64,000 bases of DNA from Eledone cirrhosa (lineage: Eukaryota; Mollusca; Cephalopoda; Octopoda; Eledonidae), in NCBI GenBank assembly GCA_964016885.1, contig OZ024740.1:295961670-296025669 (forward strand), given 5' to 3'. Both the position numbers and the translations under genes were made by a program. Each line of letters starts with the position of its first letter. Position 1 is the stretch's first letter. Below, piece by piece: positions 27,901 to 43,189 of the stretch. The notes under the pieces were generated by a model. That model worked only from the letters and a program-made list of their open reading frames with translations. It was not told the DNA's origin and ran no database searches.

Positions 27901-30900
27901 TATATTATATAGACAGTGACTGTACCTAAGAATATATTATATAGACAGTGAGTGTATTGAGAATATATTATTTAGACAGTGAGTAGCTAAGAATATATTA
28001 TATAGACAGTGAGTGTACCTAAGAATATATTATATAGACAGTGAGTGTACACGAGAATATATATAGACAGTGAGTGTACCTAAGAATATATTATATAGAC
28101 AGTGAGTGTATCTAAGAATATATTATATAGACGGTGAGTGTACATAAGAATATATTATATAGACAGTGAGTGTACCTAAGAATATATTATATAGACAGTG
28201 AGTGTACCTAACAATATATTATATAGACAGTGAGTGTACCTAAGAATATATTATATAGACAGTGAGTGTACCTAAGAATATATTATATAGACAGTGAGTG
28301 TACCTAAGAATATATTATATAGTTAGTGAGTGTACCTAAGAATATATTATATAGACAGTGAATGTACCTAAGAATATATTATATAGATAGTGAGTGTACC
28401 TCAGAATATATTATATAGACAGTGAGTGTATCTAAGAATATATTATATAGACAGTGAGTGTACCTAAGAATATATTATATAGACAGTGACTGTACCTAAG
28501 AATATATTATATAGACAGTGAGTGTACCTAAGAATATATTATATAGACAGTGAATGTACCTAAGATTATATTATATAGACAGTGACTGTACCTAAGAATA
28601 TATTATATAGACAGTGAGTGTACCTAAGATTATATTATATAGACAGTGACTGTACCTAAGAATATATTATATAGACAGTGAATGTACCTAAGAATATATT
28701 ACATAGACAGTGAGTGTACCTAAGAATATATTATATAGACAGTGAATGTATCTAACAATATATTATATAGACAGTGAGTGTACTGAGAATATATTATATA
28801 GACAGTGAGTGTAATGAGAATATTTCATATAGACAGTGAATGTACCTAACAATATATTATATAGACAGTGAGTGTACTGAGAGTATATTATATAGACAGT
28901 GAGTGTACTGAGAATATATTATATAGACAGTGAGTGTACCTAAGAATATATTATATAGACAGTGAGTGTACCTAAGAATATATTATATAGACAGTGAGTG
29001 TACCTAAGAATATATTATATAGACAGTGAGTGTACCTGAGAATATATTACATAGACAGTGATTGTACCTAAGAATATATTATATAGACAGTGAGTGTACC
29101 TAAGAATATATTATATAGACAGTGAGTGTACCTAAGAATATATTATATAGACAGTGAGTGTACCTAAGAGTATATTATATAGATAGTGAGTGTACCTAAG
29201 AATATATTATATAGACAGTGAGTGTACCTAAGAATATATTATATAGACAGTGGATGTACCTAAGAATATATTATATAGATAGTGAGTGTACCTCAGAGTA
29301 TATTATATAGACAGTGAGTGTACCTAAGAATATATTATATAGACAGTGAGTGTACCTATGATTATATTATATAGACAGTGACTGTACCTAAGAATATATT
29401 ATATAGACAGTGAGTGTACCTAAGAATATATTACATAGACAGTGACTGTACCTAACAATATATTATATAGATAGTGAATGTACCTAAGAATATATTATAT
29501 AGACAGTGAGTGTACCTAAGAATATATTATATAGACAGTGAATGTATCTAACAATATATTATATAGACAGTGAGTGTACTGAGAATATATTATATAGACA
29601 GTGAGTGTAATGAGAATATTTCATATAGACAGTGAATGTACCTAACAATATATTATATAGACAGTGAGTGTACTGAGAGTATATTATATAGACAGTGAGT
29701 GTACTGAGAATATATTATATAGACAGTGAGTGTACCTAAGAATATATTATATAGACAGTGAGTGTACCTAAGAATATATTATATAGACAGTGAGTGTACG
29801 TAAGAATATATTATATAGACAGTGAGTGTACCTAAGAATATATTATATAGACAGTTAGTGTTCCTAAGAATATATTATATAGATAGTGAGTGTACCTAAG
29901 AATATTTTATATCGACAGTGAGTGTACCTAATAATATATTATATAGACAGTGAGTGTACCTAACAATATATTATATAGACAGTGAATGTATCCAAGAATA
30001 TATTATATAGACAGTGATTGTACCTAAGAATATATTATATAGACAGTGACTGGACCTAATAATATATTATATAGACAGTGACTGGACCTAATAATATATT
30101 ATATAGACAGTGAGTGTACCTAACAATATATTATATAGACAGTGACTGTACCTAACAATATATTATATAGACAGTGAGTGTACCTAAGAATATATTATAT
30201 AGACAGTGAGTGTACCTAACAATATATAATATAGACAGTGAGTGTATCTAAGAATATATTATATAGACAGTGATTGTACCTAAGAATATATTATATAGAT
30301 AGTGGGTGCACCTAAGAATATATTATATAGACAGTGAGTGTACCTAAGAATATATTATATAGACAGTGAATGTACCTACGAATATATTATATAGATAGTG
30401 AGTGTACCTCAGAATATATAATATAGAGAGTGAGTGTACCTAAGAATATATTATATAGACAGTGACTGTACCTAAGAATATATTATATAGACAGTGAGTG
30501 TACTTAAGAATATATTATATAGACAGTGACTGTACCTAACAATATATTATATAGACAGTGAGTGTACTGAGAATATATTATATAAACAGTGAGTGTACCT
30601 AAGAATATATTATATAGACAGTGAGTGTACCTAAGAATATATTATATAGACAGTGAGTGTACCTAAGAATATATTATATAGACAGTGAGTGTACCTAAGA
30701 ATATATTATATAGACAGTTAGTGTTCCCTAGAATATATTATATAGATAGTGAGTGTACCTAAGAATATTTTATATAGACAGTGAGTGTACCAAATAATAT
30801 ATTATATAGACATTGAGTGTACCTAACAATATATTATATAGACAGTGAATGTATCCAAGAATATATTATATAGACAGTGATTGTACCTAAGAATATATTA

Positions 30901-31170
30901 TATAGACAGTGACTGGACCTAATAATATGTTATATAGACAGTGAGTGTATCTAAGAATATATTATATAGACAGTGACTGTACCTAAGAATATATTATATA
31001 GACAGTGAGTGTATTGAGAATATATTATTTAGACAGTGAGTAGCTAAGAATATATTATATAGACAGTGAGTGTACCTAAGAATATATTATATAGACAGTG
31101 AGTGTACCTAAGAATATATTATATAGACAGTGAGTGTACCTGAGAATATATTATATAGACAGTGAGTGTA
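21000..31170. repeat. 5,091-bp tandem duplication (21.00-26.08 and 26.09-31.17 kb)
   Basis: Eight landmarks spread over the unit are each shifted by exactly 5,091 bp: ATTTCAT-type units 21186/26277, 21854/26945, 22331/27422, 23729/28820 and 24525/29616; 30-bp units 22891/27982 and 25948/31039; TATAGTTAG 23231/28322. No net indel is visible over about 5.1 kb. The few differences seen are substitutions, such as GTACCCAAG near 24672 against GTACCTAAG near 29763, and CCTAAGATT near 24258 against CCTATGATT near 29349. The copies part near 26081, where CTCAG stands in place of TCTAAG. The near-identity suggests a recent event, or possibly an assembly duplication. Confidence 0.92.
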
Positions 31171-31444
31171 TCTAAGAATATATTATATAGACAGTGAGTT
31201 TACTGAGAATATATTATATAGGCAGCCAGTGTACCTAAGAATATATTATATAGACAGTGAGTGTCCCCGAGAATATATTATATAGACAGTGAGTGTACCT
31301 AAGAATATATTATATAGACAGTGAGTGTACCTAAGAATATATTATATAGACAGTGAGTGTACCTAACAATATATTATATAGACAGTGAGTGTACCTAAGA
31401 ATATATTATATAGACAGAGATTGTACCTAAGAATATATTATATA

Positions 31445-31478
31445 GATAGTGAGTGCACCTAAGAATATATATTATATA
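31445..31478 (+). repeat. 34-bp GCACC unit variant
   Basis: The unit starts GATAG, reads GTGCACC in place of GTGTACC (losing GTAC and gaining GTGCAC), and has two extra bases in the A/T half. In most copies it directly follows the GACAGAGATTG unit. Copies lie after 38051, 40161 (with an internal ATATATG change), 41213, 43031, 44083, 49089, 53913, 60681 and 62695, and a chimaeric one lies at about 42012. It is confined to the part of the window beyond 31 kb. Confidence 0.85.
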
Positions 31479-31859
31479 GACAGTGAGTGTACCTAAGAAT
31501 ATATTATATAGACAGTGAATGTACCTAAGAATATATTATATAGATAGTGAGTGTACCTCAGAATATATAATATAGACAGTGAGTGTACCTAAGAATATAT
31601 TATATAGACAGTGACTGTACCTAAGAATATATTATATAGACAGTGAGTGTACCTAAGAATATATTATATAGACAGTGACTGTACCTAACAATATATTATA
31701 TAGATAGTGAGTGTACCTAACAATATATTATATAGACAGTGAGTGTACCTAAGAATATATTATATCGACAGTGAATGTATCTAACAATATATTATATAGA
31801 CAGTGAGTGTACTGAGAGTATATTATATAGACAGTGAGTGTACTGAGAATATATTATAT

Positions 31860-34280
31860 AGACAGTAAGTGTACCTAAGAATATATTATATAGACAGTGT
31901 GTGTACCTAAGAATATATTATATAGACAGTGAGTGTACCTAAGAATATATTATATAGACAGTGAGTGTACCTGAGAATATATTATATAGACAGTGAGTGT
32001 ACCTATGAATATATTATATAGACAGTGAGTGTACCTAAGAATATATTATATAGACAGTGAGCGTACCAAATAATATATTATATAGACAGTGAGTCTACCT
32101 AAGAATATATTATATAGATAGTGAGTGTACCTAAGAATATATTATATAGACAGTGAGTGTATCTTAGAATATATTATATAGACAGTAAGTGTATCTAAGA
32201 ATATATTATATAGACAGTGAGTGTACCTAAGAATATATTATATAGATAGTGAGTGTACCTAAGAATATATTATATAGATAGTGAGTGTACCTAAGAATAT
32301 ATTATATAGACAGTGAGTGTATCTAAGAATATATTATATAGACAGTGAGTGTACCTAAGCATATATTATATAGACAGGAGTGTACCTGAGAATATATTAT
32401 ATAGACAGTGAATGTATCTAAGATCTAAGTATATATTATATAGACAGTGAGTGTACCTAAGAATATATTATATAGACAGTGAGTGTACCTAAGAATATAT
32501 TATATAGACAGTGAGTGTACCTAAGAATATATTATATAGACAGCGAGTGTACCTAAAATATATTATATAGACAGTGAGTGTACATAAGAATATATTATAT
32601 AGACAGTGAGTGTACCTATGAATATATTATATAGACAGTGAGTGTACCTAACAATATATTATATAGACAGTGAGTGTACCTAAGAATATATTATATAGAC
32701 AGTGAGTGTACCTAAGAATATATTATATAGACAGTGACTGTAGCTAACAATATATTATATAGATAGTGAGTGTACCTAAGAATATATTATATAGACAGTG
32801 AGTGTACCTAAGAATATATTATATAGACAGTGAATGTATCTAACAATATATTATATAGACAGTGAGTGTACTGAGAATATATTATAGAGACAGTGAGTGT
32901 AATGAGAATATATTATATAGACAATGAATGTACCTAACAATATATTATATAGACAGTGAGTGTACTGAGAGTATATTATATAGACAGTGAGTGTACTGAG
33001 AATATATTATATAGACAGTGACTGTACCTAAGAATATATTACATAGACAGTGAGTGTACCTAAGAATATATTATATAGACAGTGAGTGTACCTAAGAATA
33101 TATTATATAGACAGTGAGTGTACTGAGAATATATTATATAGACAGTGAGTGTACCTAAGAATATATTATATAGACAGTGAGTGTACCTAAGAATATATTA
33201 TATAGACAGCGAGTGTACCTAAAATATATTATATAGACAGTGAGTGTACATAAGAATATATTATATAGACAGTGAGTGTACCTAAGAATATATTATATAG
33301 ACAGTGAGTGTACCTAACAATATATTATATAGACAGTGAGTGTACCTAAGAATATATTATATAGACAGTGAGTGTACCTAAGAATATATTATATAGTCAG
33401 TGATTGTACCTAAGAATTTATTATATAGACAGTGAGTGTACCTAAGAATATATTATATAGACAGTGAGTGTACCTAACAATATATTATATAGACAGTGAG
33501 TGTACCTAAGAATATATTATATAGACAGTGAGTGTACCTAAGAATATATTATATAGACAGTGAGTGTACCTAAGAATATATTATATAGACAGTGAGTGTA
33601 CCTAAGAATATATTATATAGACAGTGAGTGTACCTAAGAATATATTATATAGACAGTGAGTCTACCTAAGAATATATTATATAGACAGTGAGTGTACCTA
33701 AGAATATATTATATAGACAGTGAGTGTACCTAAGAATATATTATATAGACAGTGAGTGTACCTAAGAATATATTATATAGACAGTGAGTGTATCTAACAA
33801 TATATTATATAGACAGTGAGTGTACTGAGAATATATTTTATAGACAGTGAGTGTAATGAGAATATTTCATATAGACAGTGAATGTACCTAACAATATATT
33901 ATATAGACAGTGAGTGTACTGAGAATATATTATATAGACAGTGAGTGTACTGAGAATATATTATATAGACAGTGAGTGTACCTAAGAATATATTATATAG
34001 ACAGTGAGTGTACCTAAGAATATATTATATAGACAGTGAGTGTACCTAAGAATATATTATATAGACAGTGAGTGTACCTAAGAATATATTATATAGACAG
34101 TTAGTGTTCCTAAGAATATATTATATAGATAGTGAGTGTACCTAAGAATATTTTATATAGACAGTGAGTGTACCTAATAATATATTATATAGACAGTGAG
34201 TGTACCTAACTATATATTATATAGACAGTGAATGTATCCAAGAATATATTATATAGACAGTGATTGTACCTAAGAATATA
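31860..34280. repeat. Segment shared with 44.59-47.0 kb (offset 12,727 bp)
   Basis: GAGCG at 32061, AGATCT at 32421, TATAGTCAG at 33396, the ATTTCAT-type unit at 33862 and the CTAACTATATATT unit near 34204 recur at 44788, 45148, 46123, 46589 and 46931, all 12,727 bp later. The match ends near 34280, where a GTGGATG unit stands in the left copy and CTGGACC in the right. Two distant parts of the array therefore share about 2.4 kb without net length change, while the sequence between them has a different history. Confidence 0.85.
33396..33427 (+). repeat. TATAGTCAG / AATTTATT unit variant (10 copies)
   Basis: The unit begins GTCAGTGATTG and its A/T half starts AATTTATT. Starts are at 33396, 40091, 41143, 42961, 44013, 46123, 49019, 51129, 55985 and 62625. 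It is confined to the right half. Two steps of 2,110 bp (44013-46123 and 49019-51129) and two of 1,052 bp (40091-41143 and 42961-44013) mark the recent higher-order periods. Confidence 0.88.
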
Positions 34281-37200
34281 TTATATAGACAGTGGATGTA
34301 CCTAAGAATATATTATATAGATAGTGAGTGTACCTCAGAGTATATTATATAGACAGTGAGTGTACCTAATAATATATTATATAGACAGTGAGTGTACCTA
34401 ACAATATATTATATAGACAGTGAATGTATCCAAGAATATATTATATAGACAGTGATTGTACCTAAGAATATATTATATAGACAGTGACTGGACCTAATAA
34501 TATATTATATAGACAGTGAGTGTATCTAAGAAAATATTATATAGACAGTGACTGTACCTAAGAATATATTATATAGACAGTGAGTGTATTGAGAATATAT
34601 TATTTAGACAGTGAGTAGCTAAGAATATATTATATAGACAGTGAGTGTACCTAAGAATATATTATATAGACAGTGAGTGTACACGAGAATATATATAGAC
34701 AGTGAGTGTACCTAAGAATATATTATATAGACAGTGAGTGTATCTAAGAATATATTATATAGACGGTGAGTGTACATAAGAATATATTATATAGACACTG
34801 AGTGTACCTAAGAATATATTATATAGACAGTGAGTGTACCTAACAATATATTATATAGACAGTGAGTGTACCTAAGAATATATTATATAGACAGTGAGTG
34901 TACCTAAGAATATATTATATAGACAGTGAGTGTACCTAAGAATATATTATATAGTTAGTGAGTGTACCTAAGAATATATTATATAGACAGTGAATATACC
35001 TAAGAATATATTATATAGATAGTGAGTGTACCTCAGAATATATTATATAGACAGTGAGTGTATCTAAGAATATATTATATAGACAGTGAGTGTACCTAAG
35101 AATATATTATATAGACAGTGACTGTACCTAAGAATATATTATATAGACAGTGAGTGTACCTAAGAATATATTATATAGACAGTGAATGTACCTAAGATTA
35201 TATTATATAGACAGTGACTGTACCTAAGAATATATTATATAGACAGTGAGTGTACCTAAGATTATATTATATAGACAGTGACTGTACCTAAGAATATATT
35301 ATATAGACAGTGAATGTACCTAAGAATATATTACATAGACAGTGAGTGTACCTAAGAATATATTATATAGACAGTGAATGTATCTAACAATATATTATAT
35401 AGACAGTGAGTGTACTGAGAATATATTATATAGACAGTGAGTGTAATGAGAATATTTCATATAGACAGTGAATGTACCTAACAATATATTATATAGACAG
35501 TGAGTGTACTGAGAGTATATTATATAGACAGTGAGTGTACTGAGAATATATTATATAGACAGTGAGTGTACCTAAGAATATATTATATAGACAGTGAGTG
35601 TAACTAAGAATATATTATATAGACAGTGAGTGTACCTAAGAATATATTATATAGACAGTGAGTGTACCTGAGAATATATTACATAGACAGTGATTGTACC
35701 TAAGAATATATTATATAGACAGTGAGTGTACCTAAGAATATATTATATAGACAGTGAGTGTACCTAAGAATATATTATATAGACAGTGAGTGTACCTAAG
35801 AGTATATTATATAGATAGTGAGTGTACCTAAGAATATATTATATAGACAGTGAGTGTACCTAAGAATATATTATATAGACAGTGGATGTACCTAAGAATA
35901 TATTATATAGATAGTGAGTGTACCTCAGAGTATATTATATAGACAGTGAGTGTACCTAAGAATATATTATATAGACAGTGAGTGTACCTAAGATTATATT
36001 ATATAGACAGTGACTGTACCTAAGAATATATTATATAGACAGTGAGTGTACCTAAGAATATATTACATAGACAGTGACTGTACCTAACAATATATTATAT
36101 AGATAGTGAATGTACCTAAGAATATATTATATAGACAGTGAGTGTACCTAAGAATATATTATATAGACAGTGAATGTATCTAACAATATATTATATAGAC
36201 AGTGAGTGTACTGAGAATATATTATATAGACAGTGAGTGTAATGAGAATATTTCATATAGACAGTGAATGTACCTAACAATATATTATATAGACAGTGAG
36301 TGTACTGAGAGTATATTATATAGACAGTGAGTGTACTGAGAATATATTATATAGACAGTGAGTGTACCTAAGAATATATTATATAGACAGTGAGTGTACC
36401 TAAGAATATATTATATAGACAGTGAGTGTACGTAAGAATATATTATATAGACAGTGAGTGTACCTAAGAATATATTATATAGACAGTTAGTGTTCCTAAG
36501 AATATATTATATAGATAGTGAGTGTACCTAAGAATATTTTATATCGACAGTGAGTGTACCTAATAATATATTATATAGACAGTGAGTGTACCTAACAATA
36601 TATTATATAGACAGTGAATGTATCCAAGAATATATTATATAGACAGTGATTGTACCTAAGAATATATTATATAGACAGTGACTGGACCTAATAATATATT
36701 ATATAGACAGTGACTGGACCTAATAATATATTATATAGACAGTGAGTGTACCTAACAATATATTATATAGACAGTGACTGTACCTAACAATATATTATAT
36801 AGACAGTGAGTGTACCTAAGAATATATTCTATAGACAGTGAGTGTACCTAACAATATATAATATAGACAGTGAGTGTATCTAAGAATATATTATATAGAC
36901 AGTGATTGTACCTAAGAATATATAATATAGATAGTGGGTGCACCTAAGAATATATTATATAGACAGTGAGTGTACCTAAGAATATATTATATAGACAGTG
37001 AATGTACCTACGAATATATTATATAGATAGTGAGTGTACCTCAGAATATATAATATAGAGAGTGAGTGTACCTAAGAATATATTATATAGACAGTGACTG
37101 TACCTAAGAATATATTATATAGACAGTGAGTGTACTTAAGAATATATTATATAGACAGTGACTGTACCTAACGATATATTATATAGACAGTGAGTGTACT

Positions 37201-38050
37201 GAGAATATATTATATAAACAGTGAGTGTACCTAAGAATATATTATATAGACAGTGAGTGTACCTAAGAATATATTATATAGACAGTGAGTGTACCTAAGA
37301 ATATATTATATAGACAGTGAGTGTACCTAAGAATATATTATATAGACAGTTAGTGTTCCCTAGAATATATTATATAGATAGTGAGTGTACCTAAGAATAT
37401 TTTATATAGACAGTGAGTGTACCAAATAATATATTATATAGACATTGAGTGTACCTAACAATATATTATATAGACAGTGAATGTATCCAAGAATATATTA
37501 TATAGACAGTGATTGTACCTAAGAATATATTATATAGACAGTGACTGGACCTAATAATATATTATATAGACAGTGAGTGTATCTAAGAATATATTATATA
37601 GACAGTGACTGTACCTAAGAATATATTATATAGACAGTGAGTGTATTGAGAATATATTATTTAGACAGTGAGTAGCTAAGAATATATTATATAGACAGTG
37701 AGTGTACCTAAGAATATATTATATAGACAGTGAGTGTACCTAAGAATATATTATATAGACAGTGAGTGTACCTGAGAATATATTATATAGACAGTGAGTG
37801 TATCTAAGAATATATTATATAGACAGTGAGTTTACTGAGAATATATTATATAGACAGCCAGTGTACCTAAGAATATATTATATAGACAGTGAGTGTCCCC
37901 GAGAATATATTATATAGACAGTGAGTGTACCTAAGAATATATTATATAGACAGTGAGTGTACCTAAGAATATATTATATAGACAGTGAGTGTACCTAACA
38001 ATATATTATATAGACAGTGAGTGTACCTAAGAATATATTATATAGACAGA

Positions 38051-41000
38051 GATTGTACCTAAGAATATATTATATAGATAGTGAGTGCACCTAAGAATAT
38101 ATATTATATAGACAGTGAGTATACCTAAGAATATATTATATAGATAGTGAGTGTACCTCAGAATATATAATATAGACAGTGAGTGTACCTAAGAATATAT
38201 TATATAGACAGTGACTGTACCTAAGAATATATTATATAGACAGTGAGTGTACCTAAGAATATATTATATAGACAGTGACTGTACCTAACAATATATTATA
38301 TAGATAGTGAGTGTACCTAACAATATATTATATAGACAGTGAGTGTACCTAAGAATATATTATATCGACAGTGAATGTATCTAACAATATATTATATAGA
38401 CAGTGAGTGTACTGAGAGTATATTATATAGACAGTGAGTGTACTGAGAATATATTATATAGACAGTGAGTGTACCTAAGAATATATTACATAGACAGTGA
38501 GTGTACCTAAGAATATATTATATAGACAGTGAGTGTACTGAGAATATATTATATAGACAGTAAGTGTACCTAAGAATATATTATATAGACAGTGTGTGTA
38601 CCTAAGAATATATTATATAGACAGTGAGTGTACCTAAGAATATATTATATAGACAGTGAGTGTACCTGAGAATATATTATATAGACAGTGAGTGTACCTA
38701 TGAATATATTATATAGACAGTGAGTGTACCTAAGAATATATTATATAGACAGTGAGCGTACCAAATAATATATTATATAGACAGTGAGTCTACCTAAGAA
38801 TATATTATATAGATAGTGAGTGTACCTAAGAATATATTATATAGACAGTGAGTGTATCTTAGAATATATTATATAGACAGTGAGTGTATCTAAGAATATA
38901 TTATATAGACAGTGAGTGTACCTAAGAATATATTATATAGATAGTGAGTGTACCTAAGAATATATTATATAGATAGTGAGTGTACCTAAGAATATATTAT
39001 ATAGACAGTGAGTGTATCTAAGAATATATTATATAGACAGTGAGTGTACCTAAGCATATATTATATAGACAGGAGTGTACCTGAGAATATATTATATAGA
39101 CAGTGAATATATCTAAGATCTAAGTATATATTATATAGACAGTGAGTGTACCTAAGAATATATTATATAGACAGTGAGTGTACCTAAGAATATATTATAT
39201 AGACAGTGAGTGTACCTAAGAATATATTATATAGACAGCGAGTGTACCTAAAATATATTATATAGACAGTGAGTGTACATAAGAATATATTATATAGACA
39301 GTGAGTGTACCTATGAATATATTATATAGACAGTGAGTGTACCTAACAATATATTATATAGACAGTGAGTGTACCTAAGAATATATTATATAGACAGTGA
39401 GTGTACCTAAGAATATATTATATAGACAGTGACTGTAGCTAACAATATATTATATAGATAGTGAGTGTACCTAACAATATATTATATAGACAGTGAGTGT
39501 ACCTAAGAATATATTATATAGACAGTGAATGTATCTAACAATATATTATATAGACAGTGAGTGTACTGAGAATATATTATAGAGACAGTGAGTGTAATGA
39601 GAATATATTATATAGACAATGAATGTACCTAACAATATATTATATAGACAGTGAGTGTACTGAGAGTATATTATATAGACAGTGAGTGTACTGAGAATAT
39701 ATTATATAGACAGTGACTGTACCTAAGAATATATTACATAGACAGTGAGTGTACCTAAGAATATATTATATAGACAGTGAGTGTACCTAAGAATATATTA
39801 TATAGACAGTGAGTGTACTGAGAATATATTATATAGACAGTGAGTGTACCTAAGAATATATTATATAGACAGTGAGTGTACCTAAGAATATATTATATAG
39901 ACAGCGAGTGTACCTAAAATATATTATATAGACAGTGAGTGTACATAAGAATATATTATATAGACAGTGAGTGTACCTAAGAATATATTATATAGACAGT
40001 GAGTGTACCTAACAATATATTATATAGACAGTGAGTGTACCTAAGAATATATTATATAGACAGTGAGTGTACCTAAGAATATATTATATAGTCAGTGATT
40101 GTACCTAAGAATTTATTATATAGACAGTGAGTGTACCTAAGAATATATTATATAGACAGAGATTGTACCTAAGAATATATTATATAGATAGTGAGTGCAC
40201 CTAAGAATATATGTTATATAGACAGTGAGTGTACCTAAGAATATATTATATAGATAGTGAGTGTACCTCAGAATATATAATATAGACAGTGAGTGTACCT
40301 AAGAATATATTATATAGACAGTGACTGTACCTAAGAATATATTATATAGACAGTGAGTGTACCTAAGAATATATTATATAGACAGTGACTGTACCTAACA
40401 ATATATTATATAGATAGTGAGTGTACCTAAGAATATATTATATAGACAGTGAGTGTACCTAAGAATATATTATATAGACAGTGACTGTAGCTAACAATAT
40501 ATTATATAGATAGTGAGTGTACCTAACAATATATTATATAGACAGGGAGTGTACCTAAGAATATATTATATAGACAGTGAATGTATCTAACAATATATTA
40601 TATAGACAGTGAGTGTACTGAGAATATATTATAGAGACAGTGAGTGTAATGAGAATATATTATATAGACAATGAATGTACCTAACAATATATTATATAGA
40701 CAGTGAGTGTACTGAGAGTATATTATATAGACAGTGAGTGTACTGAGAATATATTATATAGACAGTGACTGTACCTAAGAATATATTACATAGACAGTGA
40801 GTGTACCTAAGAATATATTATATAGACAGTGAGTGTACCTAAGAATATATTATATAGACAGTGAGTGTACTGAGAATATATTATATAGACAGTGAGTGTA
40901 CCTAAGAATATATTATATAGACAGTGAGTGTACCTAAGAATATATTATATAGACAGCGAGTGTACCTAAAATATATTATATAGACAGTGAGTGTACATAA

Positions 41001-43030
41001 GAATATATTATATAGACAGTGAGTGTACCTAAGAATATATTATATAGACAGTGAGTGTACCTAACAATATATTATATAGACAGTGAGTGTACCTAAGAAT
41101 ATATTATATAGACAGTGAGTGTACCTAAGAATATATTATATAGTCAGTGATTGTACCTAAGAATTTATTATATAGACAGTGAGTGTACCTAAGAATATAT
41201 TATATAGACAGAGATTGTACCTAAGAATATATTATATAGATAGTGAGTGCACCTAAGAATATATATTATATAGACAGTGAGTGTACCTAAGAATATATTA
41301 TATAGATAGTGAGTGTACCTCAGAATATATAATATAGACAGTGAGTGTACCTAAGAATATATTATATAGACAGTGACTGTACCTAAGAATATATTATATA
41401 GACAGTGAGTGTACCTAAGAATATATTATATAGACAGTGACTGTACCTAACAATATATTATATAGATAGTGAGTGTACCTAACAATATATTATATAGACA
41501 GTGAGTGTACCTAAGAATATATTATATCGACAGTGAATGTATCTAACAATATATTATATAGACAGTGAGTGTACTGAGAGTATATTCTATAGACAGTGAG
41601 TGTACTGAGAATATATTATATAGACAGTGAGTGTACCTAAGAATATATTACATAGACAGTGAGTGTACCTAAGAATATATTATATAGACAGTGAGTGTAC
41701 TGAGAATATATTATATAGACAGTAAGTGTACCTAAGAATATATTATATAGACAGTGTGTGTACCTAAGAATATATTATATAGACAGTGAGTGTACCTAAG
41801 AATATATTATATAGACAGTGAGTGTACCTGAGAATATATTATATAGACAGTGAGTGTACCTATGAATATATTATATAGACAGTGAGTGTACCTAAGAATA
41901 TATTATATAGACAGTGAGCGTACCAAATAATATATTATATAGACAGTGAGTCTACCTAAGAATATATTATATAGATAGTGAGTGTACCTAAGAATATATT
42001 ATATAGACAGTGAGTGCACCTAAGAATATATATTATATAGACAGTGAGTGTACCTAAGAATATATTATATAGACAGTGAGTGTACCTAAGAATATATTAT
42101 ATAGACAGCGAGTGTACCTAAAATATATTATATAGACAGTGAGTGTACATAAGAATATATTATATAGACAGTGAGTGTACCTATGAATATATTATATAGA
42201 CAGTGAGTGTACCTAACAATATATTATATAGACAGTGAGTGTACCTAAGAATATATTATATAGACAGTGAGTGTACCTAAGAATATATTATATAGACAGT
42301 GACTGTAGCTAACAATATATTATATAGATAGTGAGTGTACCTAACAATATATTATATAGACAGTGAGTGTACCTAAGAATATATTATATAGACAGTGAAT
42401 GTATCTAACAATATATTATATAGACAGTGAGTGTACTGAGAATATATTATAGAGACAGTGAGTGTAATGAGAATATATTATATAGACAATGAATGTACCT
42501 AACAATATATTATATAGACAGTGAGTGTACTGAGAGTATATTATATAGACAGTGAGTGTACTGAGAATATATTATATAGACAGTGACTGTACCTAAGAAT
42601 ATATTACATAGACAGTGAGTCTACCTAAGAATATATTATATAGACAGTGAGTGTACCTAAGAATATATTATATAGACAGTGAGTGTACTGAGAATATATT
42701 ATATAGACAGTGAGTGTACCTAAGAATATATTATATAGACAGTGAGTGTACCTAAGAATATATTATATAGACAGCGAGTGTACCTAAAATATATTATATA
42801 GACAGTGAGTGTACATAAGAATATATTATATAGACAGTGAGTGTACCTAAGAATATATTATATAGACAGTGAGTGTACCTAACAATATATTATATAGACA
42901 GTGAGTGTACCTAAGAATATATTATATAGACAGTGAGTGTACCTAAGAATATATTATATAGTCAGTGATTGTACCTAAGAATTTATTATATAGACAGTGA
43001 GTGTACCTAAGAATATATTATATAGACAGA
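38051..43030. repeat. Rearranged zone with 2,110-, 1,052- and 2,870-bp steps
   Basis: The GACAGAGATTG variant (ATTG-side landmark at 38051) recurs at 40161, 41213, 43031 and 44083, giving steps of 2,110, 1,052, 1,818 and 1,052 bp. TATAGTCAG variants at 40091, 41143, 42961 and 44013 show the same 1,052-1,818-1,052 pattern. A 2,870-bp block at 40.15-42.01 kb is therefore repeated from 43.02 kb (TATATTCTAT at 41581 and 44451). At about 42012 it jumps from a GTGTATCTTAG context to a GCACCTAAG unit, after which the order matches about 45.16 kb. Several overlapping exchanges are needed to explain this zone. Confidence 0.8.
42000..42040. other. Duplication junction with a 34-bp unit
   Basis: The left side follows the order seen at 44.86 kb up to GTGAG. 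The right side begins with GTGCACCTAAG and an A/T half lengthened by two bases, then continues in the order normally found after the 39-bp AGATCT unit. The 34-bp GCACC unit is normally found after GACAGAGATTG, so this is a chimaeric neighbourhood at the break between two duplicated blocks. Confidence 0.65.
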
Positions 43031-43189
43031 GATTGTACCTAAGAATATATTATATAGATAGTGAGTGCACCTAAGAATATATATTATATAGACAGTGAGT
43101 GTACCTAAGAATATATTATATAGATAGTGAGTGTACCTCAGAATATATAATATAGACAGTGAGTGTACCTAAGAATATATTATATAGAC

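Larger units (their letters stand above)
27720..40155. repeat. 6.6-6.7-kb duplication (27.72-33.46 and 34.35-40.15 kb)
   Basis: TATAGTTAG 28322/34954, ATTTCAT-type units 28820/35452 and 29616/36248, and 30-bp units 27982/34614 and 31039/37671 are 6,632 bp apart. Near 38.12 kb the second copy lacks one 32-bp unit, giving offset 6,600. Near 38.5 kb it has three more units, giving 6,695, which then holds for GAGCG 32061/38756, AGATCT 32421/39116 and TATAGTCAG 33396/40091. Correspondence ends near 33461/40156. Both length changes are whole numbers of units. A stretch at 33.46-34.35 kb lies between the copies and is related instead to 46.19-47.0 kb. Confidence 0.87.
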
